From Deltaproteobacteria bacterium (GTDB lineage Bacteria > Desulfobacterota > DSM-4660 > Desulfatiglandales > HGW-15), in assembly GCA_019308525.1 (NCBI GenBank), contig JAFDIC010000297.1, positions 1-5,322 on the forward strand: a stretch of 5,322 nt of DNA, read 5' to 3'. How positions within the stretch are numbered: position 1 is the first letter of the stretch; each line of letters begins with the position of its first letter. Under the pieces are notes generated by a model that saw nothing but the letters and a program-made list of their open reading frames with translations, did no database searches and was not told where the DNA came from. Made by a program: the position numbers and the translations under genes. Of the stretch, positions 1 to 4,801 are shown piece after piece.

Positions 1-394
1 GGTAAAACGTATCCTGCCCGACTTGATTGAGAAAGGTTATGTATCTTACCCGTGGATAGGTGCTTCGGTTTACCCCCTGATCCCCGAGTTCGCCGAATTC
101 TTGGGCCTCAAAGTAAAGAGGGGTGCTATGGTGGCACAGGTTGTGCGCGGGGCTCCGGCTGAGCGCGCAGGACTAAGGGGGGCTAGAAGGCAGGTTCTGG
201 TAGGCAATTCTCTGATCCCGGTTGGAGGGGATGTCATAGTGGAAATGGATGGCCAAAAAGTTGATTCGGCTGATGCTCTGATCCGAATGATCCGGGAACG
301 GAGGCCCGGGGATAGGATCAAACTCAAGGTTCTGCGAGGAGACAAGTTCATAAAGGTATCCCTTGTCCTGGGAGAGCGGCCAAGGCAGAGGTAG
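1..394 (+). CDS. S1C-family trypsin-like serine protease, C-terminal part with PDZ domain (5' truncated)
   Basis: The reading frame is open from base 2 to a TAG at 392-394, so only the last ~130 residues of the gene are in the window. The first visible residues (VKRILPDLIEKGYVSYPWIG) match the segment that links the protease domain to the PDZ domain in HtrA/DegP-like peptidases. The PDZ domain follows, with VGNSLIPVGGDVIVEMDGQKV and a closing RRPGDRIKLKVLRGD/LGERP block, as in envelope-associated S1C proteases. The catalytic His-Asp-Ser triad would lie upstream of base 1 and cannot be checked. In this family the PDZ domain binds exposed C-termini or hydrophobic segments and controls proteolysis, usually in the periplasm. 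A palindromic repeat separates it from the next operon, so co-transcription is unlikely. I do not assign degP, degQ or htrA because the single visible PDZ and the missing N-terminus do not discriminate. Confidence 0.88.
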   Translation, partial: VKRILPDLIEKGYVSYPWIGASVYPLIPEFAEFLGLKVKRGAMVAQVVRGAPAERAGLRGARRQVLVGNSLIPVGGDVIVEMDGQKVDSADALIRMIRERRPGDRIKLKVLRGDKFIKVSLVLGERPRQR

Positions 395-415
395 ACAGGA
401 TGTTAGAGTTCAAAG

Positions 416-633
416 TTGATGGCTTGGTAAAAAGTCCAATTTCTCCGTTGCGCTTCATCTCGTTGTGATTGCGGCGTACGCTAAGTACGCCTCTCGCAGA
501 TACCGGCGCTGTTTGGCGGTGATCACACGAGATTCGCGCGCTCCCGCAAGCGGGATTTCGCAAGCTCAACTTGAATACCACTTGAAGCTTTTTACTTTGC
601 CATCTCAATTTTGACTTTTTACGAATTCATCAA
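416..633. repeat. MITE-like palindromic intergenic element with terminal inverted repeats
   Basis: The left end (TTGATGGCTTGGTAAAAAGT, from 416) is the imperfect inverse of the right end at about 610-633 (ACTTTTTACGAATTCATCAA). The shared core is TTGATG-N5-GTAAAAAGTC. A second right arm at 588-604 (CTTTTTACTTTGCCATC) also matches the left arm, at 14 of 17 positions. Inside are a near-perfect pair, ATCTCGTTGTGAT (457-469) with ATCACACGAGAT (522-533), and a perfect hairpin, GGCGTAC-GCTAA-GTACGCC (473-491). The element could therefore fold as a branched cruciform or RNA. It encodes no transposase. From memory, similar TTTTTACGA-N-TCATCAA ends and GGCGTACGCTAAGTACGCC cores recur between genes in Desulfobacterota genomes; this cannot be verified here. 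A mobile, non-autonomous origin is inferred. Confidence 0.65.
473..491. repeat. Perfect 7-bp hairpin inside the palindromic element
   Basis: GGCGTAC (473-479) and GTACGCC (485-491) are exact reverse complements around the 5-base loop GCTAA. It is the apical hairpin of the larger element and has no T-tract after it on either strand, so it is not a Rho-independent terminator. Confidence 0.8.
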
Positions 634-730
634 AGTTGGGTGGTTCGCGGTTCAAGGTTGAACAGGCTTGGGTCAAATGGTTGGGAGATCAGGAGGGTTT
701 CCCAGACCTCCCCGTCAAAACAAGGAACGA

Positions 731-736
731 AAGGAG
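731..736 (+). promoter_or_regulatory. Ribosome binding site (AAGGAG) that decides the start of the exported protein
   Basis: AAGGAG lies 2 bases before the ATG at 739 and 5 bases before the ATG at 742. The second spacing is the functional range, so ATG 742 is preferred. The upstream in-frame GTG at 640 has no Shine-Dalgarno and would bury the signal peptide behind about 34 extra residues. Confidence 0.7.
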
Positions 737-741
737 CAATG

Positions 742-1266
742 ATGAAGTATTTCAAGCAATGGACTTTGTTTTCCATAACTGCCACAGTAATCTTGATTTC
801 CTGTGGTCTTGCATTGGCGGCTGATCAAGGCAGTGCCTCTGATGCCACGCTGACAGGCCTCAAAAGCATTTACCTGAGGGTGTTACCCAGGGATCCGACT
901 CTTTCCAAGGAAGTCCAAATGATCAGGGAAATAGAAAAGAATACTATGAACCAGGTCCGAAGAGCGGGGTTGGAAATACTGGATCAGGCCAAGTTCGAAA
1001 AATTGAGATTTTCCCATTCCTATCCCATGGCCCTGATGGCCTTGAGCATGCAATTGATTGATATTGGGGACCCGGATAAGGCGGTCCTTTTTGTCGATCT
1101 GGTAATCAGCCAGAGGGTTCTGTTGCCCAGAAAGCCTGTAAAGAGAATTTGGGCTCCCACGTGGGAGAGAAGGATAGTCACTGTGTATCGAGACATTGAA
1201 ACGATCAACAGGGTATCCAAGGACATTGTAAGGGATTTCATCGAGGCCTATTCGTCAGTCAATTAG
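742..1266 (+). CDS. Small exported (possibly lipidated) protein of an uncharacterised family
   Basis: The product is 174 residues. It opens with a classical export signal: a basic start (MKYFKQW), a hydrophobic core (about residues 8-22) and then LALAADQG. Two readings are possible: signal peptidase I cleavage after LALA (about residue 26), or lipoprotein processing at LIS|C (Cys21). The mature part has no membrane segment and looks mostly helical. It carries LKSIYLRVLPRDP near the start, a central VRRAGLEIL, then LLPRKP, APTW and a closing IVRDFIEAYSSVN. This order (LKGIYV, RLAGI, V-L-RNP, APTW, DLVDEFINDYLAVN) resembles a widespread family of hypothetical secreted proteins that I recall without a functional name; the match is distant. 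It is the first gene of the operon, 18 bp before the PP2C phosphatase, which suggests an envelope role tied to that signalling pair. No function can be assigned. Confidence 0.85.
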   Translation: MKYFKQWTLFSITATVILISCGLALAADQGSASDATLTGLKSIYLRVLPRDPTLSKEVQMIREIEKNTMNQVRRAGLEILDQAKFEKLRFSHSYPMALMALSMQLIDIGDPDKAVLFVDLVISQRVLLPRKPVKRIWAPTWERRIVTVYRDIETINRVSKDIVRDFIEAYSSVN

Positions 1267-1284
1267 AAGGGGCGATCTCAGTTC

Positions 1285-2079
1285 ATGAACGACATAGTGG
1301 AGCATTTGAGGGACTTAAGGGTCTGTTGCAAGACAGATATTGGGCCAAAGCGCCCCAGGAACGAAGACCACTACGTGATTGTCAAGGATCCACGAGATGG
1401 GCGTGATACCCGGTCACTTGGGTATCTCTTTGCCATTGCCGACGGAATGGGAGGGCATCCTGGCGGGGCTGAAGCCAGCCTCATGGCCTGCGAACAACTG
1501 GTCAATTACTATTATGATAACCGGGAAATAGATAAGCAAGACATTGGGGCCACGGTACGGAAGAGGCTTGGGGTTCTGGAAGAAGCGATACTAAAGATAC
1601 ATGGAGACATTCAAAAGTATGCTCGGATTCATAAGGGGTACGAAGGAATGGGCACAACCCTTTCGGCCCTGGTTTTGCTTGGGAGTTTCGCGTTGACTGC
1701 GCACGTAGGGGACAGTCGGGTCTACAGATTGAGGGGCACGGGTCTCGAAAAGTTGACAGAGGACCATACAATGGCCCAGCTCTCGGTAGAGATGGGTTTT
1801 CTCAAGCAGGATGAGGCCCGAGACCATCCCATGAGTCACGTGTTGATGCAGTCGGTCGGAACAGGGCTGGAAGAGGTCCACACAAGGCTGGAGAAAACGC
1901 TGCCCGGGGATACGTTCTTGTTGTGCAGCGACGGATTGCACGGTGTCGTACCGGACGAGGCAATCAAGGAGATTCTTGCTCGCAATCCTGAAGTGGAAGC
2001 AGCCTGCGGCAGACTTCTGGCTGAGGCCTTGGGAAGGGGCGGGAGAGACAATGTTACGGTCATGGTCATTCATGTTTGA
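1285..2079 (+). CDS. PP2C/PPM-family serine/threonine protein phosphatase
   Basis: The 264-residue protein carries the full set of bacterial PPM motifs in order: TDIGPKRPRNEDHY (18-30), IADGMGGHPGG (51-61), GMGTTLSALV (121-130), AHVGDSRVYRLR (139-150), LTEDHTMAQ (157-165), LLCSDGL (212-218) and GRGGRDNVTVMVI (250-262). The expected metal-binding aspartates D28, D53, D216 and D255 are all present, so a catalytically active Mn/Mg-dependent phosphatase is expected. The length is normal for stand-alone bacterial enzymes of this family. There is no signal peptide or membrane segment, so it should be cytosolic. Its natural partner is the kinase encoded 21 bp downstream, whose activation loop or substrates it would dephosphorylate (inferred from operon context). 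The ATG at 1285 is the only good start near the frame opening, though its AAGGGG (1267-1272) sits a rather distant 12 bases upstream. Confidence 0.95.
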   Translation: MNDIVEHLRDLRVCCKTDIGPKRPRNEDHYVIVKDPRDGRDTRSLGYLFAIADGMGGHPGGAEASLMACEQLVNYYYDNREIDKQDIGATVRKRLGVLEEAILKIHGDIQKYARIHKGYEGMGTTLSALVLLGSFALTAHVGDSRVYRLRGTGLEKLTEDHTMAQLSVEMGFLKQDEARDHPMSHVLMQSVGTGLEEVHTRLEKTLPGDTFLLCSDGLHGVVPDEAIKEILARNPEVEAACGRLLAEALGRGGRDNVTVMVIHV

Positions 2080-2100
2080 GGGCTTCACAAGAAGGCAAGG

Positions 2101-3924
2101 ATGGGAAACGGTTCAGAGCATAGCATAGCCGTAGGCACGGTGATCAATGAAAAATACGTGATCCTCGAGTTTATCGCGAAGGGTGGCATGGGCGAGGTCT
2201 ATCGTTCTCACCAGATCAACCTGAAACGGGATGTGGCAATAAAGATCATATCCAGGGAATGGTTGGAGTCCATAAAGGATAATCAGGAGGAGTTTGAGAT
2301 CGGTATCCAGCGATTCCATAATGAAATTGAGGCAATGGCTCAAATCCGGCATCCCAACATCCTGCAAATCTATGACTACGGATCCTTCACCTTTGATGAG
2401 GACGAGAAAGGTGAAACGAGGGAATATATTGTAATGGAATATGTCCCAGGGGGGACATTGCGTTCAACCATGTCAGAAGACGGGTTTTATCCGGAAAAGG
2501 ACCTGACCCGGGAGTGGCTCATGGAGTACTTCTTGCCTGTGCTCGATGGTATCCAGAGCCTCCATGAGGCAGGGATCATCCACAGGGACCTGAAGCCCGG
2601 TAATATCCTCATGGATGGCAAGATCCCGAAGATTACAGACTTCGGTTTGGCCAGGTCGAGCAAGTTCAAGCCGGTGACGCAATCTATAGATGTAAAGGGC
2701 ACACCAACCTACATGTCCCCAGAGCACTTCTTGGATCTGCGACGAACAGATCACAGGGCTGATATCTATTCCCTCGGAAAGATACTGGTTGAGGCTATCG
2801 ATGGCAAGAAGATAGCCAATGACATACCCTTCAAACAGGCCAGGCTCAAGAAGGCGGAGACGCCTTTTTTCAGGGCACTTGATCGTATAATCCAGACCGC
2901 GACGGCAGAAGATAGGGATAAGAGATACAATTCCGTGAAGGAACTGCGGGGAGCTATCATCGAGGCGCTGGACTTAGAGGGCCCGAACAAGGTCAAGGAG
3001 CCTCTGCCGAAAGCAGAACCCTGGTCCAGGGTTGTCCGCGGGCGGTGGAGAGGGCCTGCTCTCGGCGCAATGACCCTCATTGTGCTCGGCATGGGCCTGT
3101 GGGGGTTCAGGGAAAGTATCTTGGAATCGGGCCCTTCCCAGAAAAGAGTGGCAGTTGAAGAGGTCAATCAGCGGGACTCACCGGTCCTTGGGCAGGAGGG
3201 CCTTCGGAAGGTAATTACCGGCAGAGACGGCGCCTCAATGCGACTTATCCCGGGGGGCGAGTTTCAATTACCGGTAGGGCCAGGGGGGCGGGAAGGAGAG
3301 ATGCAGAAGGTAGGCACCTTCTACATGGACGAAACAGAGGTGACAAATCACCAGTTTGTACAGTTTTTGAACAAGGCCATCGAAAGAATATCGGTAGAGG
3401 AAGGGGTTGTCACTGGCGAAGGCAAGGTATGGCTGCTCCTGGGAGAAGTCACGGAGGGATACGAACCCATAGTGTATTCCGAGGGAAAATTTGGGGTCAA
3501 GGATACGGCTTTTCACTCGCACCCCGTGGTGAGGGTAACTCCCGAAGGAGCGGCTGCCTATGCCGGGTTCTTTGGGAGAAGGCTTCCAAGCAAATTAGAG
3601 TGGCTTTATGCAAGGGGTGGGATTGATAACGCGAATGGGAGCACCATGGGAACGCCGACCAATCTTTGGACATCCACCGGACATATGGAGATGATGCATG
3701 GAGAATCTACCCAGGGTACCCCGGCCCAAAACTCGGCACCGGTGCTCCCTTTGCCTGTTGCCCTGTCCAAACCCAACTCCTATGGTGTCAGGGGGCTCGA
3801 CGGAAATGTAAACGAGTGGGCAAGGAATGGATCAAGATACGTTGTTATGCCCTCGGGGATTCCAAGGAGTCCATGGGAGGCCTTTGAGGAGGTGGGATTC
3901 CGAACCATCTGGAGTGTCAAATAA
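2101..3924 (+). CDS. Membrane-anchored Ser/Thr protein kinase fused to a degenerate FGE-sulfatase/SUMF1-type domain
   Basis: The protein has 607 residues. Residues ~18-290 are a Hanks-type kinase: glycine loop AKGGMGEV (26-33), VAIK lysine K48, helix-C E75, HRDLKPGN (161-168, catalytic D163), DFG (180-182), SPE in place of APE (206-208) and DHRADIYSLG (217-226). All catalytic residues are present. An acidic stretch, DEDEKGE, lies before the hinge. A basic linker leads to one membrane segment (about 318-336, GPALGAMTLIVLGMGLWGF). Residues ~375-607 resemble the FGE-sulfatase/SUMF1 (DUF323) fold: MRLIPGGEF, FYMDETEVTNHQF (408-419), RRLPSKLEW (493-501), GLDGNVNEW (565-573) and terminal GFRTIW. 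The domain should face the periplasm. The whole protein contains no cysteine, so formylglycine-generating chemistry is excluded and a binding or sensing role is inferred. Chlamydial Pkn1 is a known kinase of similar design. GAAGG (2091-2095) is a suitably spaced ribosome binding site. This is the last gene of the operon. Confidence 0.94.
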   Translation: MGNGSEHSIAVGTVINEKYVILEFIAKGGMGEVYRSHQINLKRDVAIKIISREWLESIKDNQEEFEIGIQRFHNEIEAMAQIRHPNILQIYDYGSFTFDEDEKGETREYIVMEYVPGGTLRSTMSEDGFYPEKDLTREWLMEYFLPVLDGIQSLHEAGIIHRDLKPGNILMDGKIPKITDFGLARSSKFKPVTQSIDVKGTPTYMSPEHFLDLRRTDHRADIYSLGKILVEAIDGKKIANDIPFKQARLKKAETPFFRALDRIIQTATAEDRDKRYNSVKELRGAIIEALDLEGPNKVKEPLPKAEPWSRVVRGRWRGPALGAMTLIVLGMGLWGFRESILESGPSQKRVAVEEVNQRDSPVLGQEGLRKVITGRDGASMRLIPGGEFQLPVGPGGREGEMQKVGTFYMDETEVTNHQFVQFLNKAIERISVEEGVVTGEGKVWLLLGEVTEGYEPIVYSEGKFGVKDTAFHSHPVVRVTPEGAAAYAGFFGRRLPSKLEWLYARGGIDNANGSTMGTPTNLWTSTGHMEMMHGESTQGTPAQNSAPVLPLPVALSKPNSYGVRGLDGNVNEWARNGSRYVVMPSGIPRSPWEAFEEVGFRTIWSVK

Positions 3925-3943
3925 GGGCAGGCTGATGTCAAAA

Positions 3944-3993
3944 CCGGGTCAAGTTGTCTCGGGCTCCGAGGCACAACCACAACAATGACCCGG
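3944..3993 (-). terminator. Long hairpin after the kinase gene; possible weak terminator for minus-strand transcripts
   Basis: CCGGGTCA (3944-3951) pairs perfectly with TGACCCGG (3986-3993). GTTGT (3953-3957) can pair with ACAAC (3973-3977), and the tip CTCGG-GCT-CCGAG (3958-3970) is a perfect 5-bp hairpin. On the plus strand no T-tract follows, so it is a poor terminator for the kinase operon. On the minus strand the stem is followed by TTTTGAC (four T from 3943 down to 3940). This could stop transcripts that read through from the convergent YHS operon. Alternatively it is a 3'-end stabilising stem for the kinase mRNA. Confidence 0.4.
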
Positions 3994-4019
3994 GGTATCC
4001 TCACTACTCTATCCCCCGG
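3990..4019. repeat. Second hairpin sharing bases with the first
   Basis: CCGGGG (3990-3995) pairs with CCCCGG (4014-4019) around an 18-base loop. Bases 3990-3993 are also the closing bases of the 3944-3993 stem, so the two structures exclude each other in a single RNA. Confidence 0.55.
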
Positions 4020-4070
4020 AAAAGGGTGCTGTCATCTTTCCTCCTTATGCTCTTGCTGAAAAGTATATGC

Positions 4071-4086
4071 AAGTGGGGTGCCACTT
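4071..4086. repeat. Short perfect hairpin
   Basis: AAGTGG (4071-4076) and CCACTT (4081-4086) are exact reverse complements around the loop GGTG. No T-tract of terminator length follows on either strand. Its role is unknown. Confidence 0.5.
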
Positions 4087-4180
4087 TATGGTATTTGCTG
4101 TAAGCAGTCGAAGTTAGGAGGTTGTTGCACAGGATCAAGACACCGGAGAAAATGGAGGAGCCTCATTAAAGGCTGAGAAT

Positions 4181-4226
4181 GGATAAAAAGTATACAAGGC
4201 CTTCCATGGACGGATAAAATGTATCC
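4181..4226. repeat. Two 15-bp direct repeats, the second part of a hairpin
   Basis: GGATAAAAAGTATAC (4181-4195) and GGATAAAATGTATCC (4212-4226) agree at 13 of 15 positions, with starts 31 bp apart. The second copy is itself palindromic and extends to GGACGGATA (4208-4216) against TATCCATCC (4222-4230), with one mismatch, around AAATG. The 31-bp offset is near three helical turns, so the pair could be a double protein-binding site. With only two imperfect copies this is tentative. Confidence 0.4.
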
Positions 4227-4282
4227 ATCCGATTCCGTGGCGCCGAGCATACCTGAGTCAGTCGGTGAGTTCCGATTGGACA

Positions 4283-4337
4283 GGTGCCGTTGGAGGTGGG
4301 GGAAGTGAATCTGTCCCCTCTCCCTCCAAACGGCACC
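4283..4337. repeat. Long hairpin, REP-like element
   Basis: GGTGCCGTTGGAGG (4283-4296) pairs with CCTCCAAACGGCACC (4323-4337), with a single bulged A. The stem can continue with G-C and G-T pairs between GGGGG (4298-4302) and the C/T-rich run at 4315-4321, giving a ~55-base hairpin. The loop contains GTGAATCTGTCCCC. I recall this phrase from repeats flanking REP-associated tyrosine transposases, but no such gene is in the window. No T-tract follows on either strand, so a terminator is unlikely. Confidence 0.6.
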
Positions 4338-4343
4338 AGGGGG

Positions 4344-4413
4344 GAAGGTGTCGGTGTCCTTTTGAGGGCGTAGGAGGGGAATCTGCCTCATGCTTGACTG
4401 ACAGGACACCTTC
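4344..4413. repeat. 9-bp perfect inverted repeat overlapping the stop codon of the small membrane protein
   Basis: GAAGGTGTC (4344-4352) and GACACCTTC (4405-4413) are exact reverse complements separated by 52 bases. The right arm overlaps the TCA (TGA on the minus strand) at 4412-4414 that ends the membrane-protein gene. In the minus-strand transcript this would place a long-range stem directly at the 3' end of the reading frame. Confidence 0.5.
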
Positions 4414-4660
4414 AAGAGGAAGGATTTTGACGCCCTTTCCCTTCCTTCAGGGGCAAAACTGTATATTCGTCTTCACTCAGATCGATGACGTTATCTTCTG
4501 TATTGTCAAAGGGGCGCATACCTGGTCGCCTTGGAAGGTCATGGTCTCGTTCATGACCCCCATGGCCCCCGCAACAGCCCATGCCGCCCATACTACCCCT
4601 CCTGAAAAACAAGAGGTACATTAGCAGGCCAAAAATGAATATGAAAATAAGTCCTTGCAT
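4412..4660 (-). CDS. Small single-pass membrane protein with Gly/His/Cys metal-binding-like motif
   Basis: The product is 82 residues. Residues 2-19 are a strongly hydrophobic membrane segment (QGLIFIFIFGLLMYLLFF), followed by RR. Next comes GSMGGMGCCGGHGGHERDH (22-40), with Cys29, Cys30, His33, His36 and His40 as likely soft-metal ligands, and then an acidic tail (DNTEDNVIDLSEDE, 52-65). The basic residues after the helix suggest that the Cys/His part is cytoplasmic. The start is the ATG at 4660-4658 because AAAGGAG (4676-4670) lies 9 bases upstream; the longer frame from 4744 has no ribosome binding site. Short membrane proteins with a CCGGHG motif next to YHS proteins are, to my recollection, common near copper ATPases, although none is visible here. 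It lies 141 bp downstream of the YHS gene on the same strand. A role in metal capture or hand-over is inferred. Confidence 0.8.
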   Translation of the reverse strand: MQGLIFIFIFGLLMYLLFFRRGSMGGMGCCGGHGGHERDHDLPRRPGMRPFDNTEDNVIDLSEDEYTVLPLKEGKGRQNPSS

Positions 4661-4801
4661 GGTTGTTCTCTCCTTTCTGAGGCTCCGGGCAACAATCCGA
4701 TTCCTCTTCCCAGTGGAAGATGCAGCCTCCATTCCTGCGGCCATGCCCGGAATAGTGAATTAGCCTTCCAGGGGGCAGTGGGCGCGCCACCTGTCGTGAA
4801 T
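4661..4801. other. Intercistronic spacer with nested dyads
   Basis: This 141-bp gap separates the YHS gene from the small membrane-protein gene. CCGGGCA (4685-4691) and TGCCCGG (4744-4750) are perfect reverse complements. They enclose a perfect tetraloop hairpin TCTTCC-CAGT-GGAAGA (4705-4720). No promoter stands out, so joint transcription from the promoter upstream of the YHS gene is the simplest reading; the structure could uncouple expression of the two genes. Confidence 0.45.
4670..4676 (-). promoter_or_regulatory. Ribosome binding site (AAAGGAG) of the small membrane protein
   Basis: Reading on the minus strand, AAAGGAG is followed 9 bases later by the ATG at 4660-4658. This selects the 82-residue form, whose first residues are the membrane helix, over a 110-residue frame starting at 4744. 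Confidence 0.75.

Larger units (their letters stand above)
395..741. other. Intergenic region without a gene, 347 bp
   Basis: No credible coding frame is present: the minus-strand frame that runs through part of it has no ribosome binding site and lies over palindromic DNA. About two thirds is taken up by the palindromic element at 416-633. The remaining ~105 bp lead up to the small exported protein and hold short dyads: GTTCA-AGGT-TGAAC at 650-663, and GGAGG (692-696) with CCTCC (707-711). They also carry the AAGGAG ribosome binding site. I see no convincing sigma70 -35/-10 pair, so the promoter of the phosphatase/kinase operon remains unidentified. Confidence 0.7.
3925..4411. other. Intergenic region without a gene, 487 bp, between convergent genes
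   Basis: No credible gene is seen. A 109-residue minus-strand frame (4415-4086) and a 119-residue plus-strand frame (4265-4624) cross it, but neither has a ribosome binding site or recognisable protein character; both run over repeats and the second is antisense to the small membrane protein. The region is unusually rich in dyads: overlapping hairpins at 3944-3993 and 3990-4019, AAGTGG-GGTG-CCACTT at 4071-4086, AGCCT/AGGCT at 4159-4174, two direct repeats at 4181-4195 and 4212-4226, a hairpin at 4208-4230, a long hairpin at 4283-4337 and an inverted repeat at 4344-4413. It may be a build-up of small repeat elements or may contain an unrecognised structured RNA. Confidence 0.65.

Noticed and set aside
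348..608. Minus-strand frame across the palindromic element.
   Set aside because: It lies over inverted repeats and the protease 3' end with no start signals; best seen as chance openness.
640..741. N-terminal extension of the exported protein from GTG 640.
   Set aside because: No ribosome binding site there, and it would place 34 polar residues before an evident signal peptide; AAGGAG at 731-736 supports ATG 742.
3780..3924. Variable-repeat region of a diversity-generating retroelement, since FGE-type C-terminal domains are frequent targets.
   Set aside because: No reverse transcriptase, no second template copy and no run of adenine-rich AAC-type codons near the 3' end are in the window.
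742..3924. Type VI secretion regulatory set (PpkA/PppA-like).
   Set aside because: The phosphatase/kinase pairing is similar in kind, but no T6SS structural or Fha/TagF-like gene is present and PP2C/kinase pairs are common elsewhere.
4141..4345. CRISPR-like array in the repeat-rich gap.
   Set aside because: Only two imperfect 15-bp copies exist, with no regular repeat-spacer pattern and no cas genes.
4086..4415. 109-residue minus-strand frame in the gap after the kinase operon.
   Set aside because: No ribosome binding site, no protein-like pattern, and it runs through several hairpins and repeats.
4265..4624. 119-residue plus-strand frame.
   Set aside because: It is antisense to the well-supported membrane-protein gene and crosses two palindromes; composition is low-complexity Gly/Ser/Pro.
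4661..4744. Longer start at 4744 for the small membrane protein.
   Set aside because: No Shine-Dalgarno before it, while AAAGGAG at 4676-4670 is well placed for the ATG at 4660.
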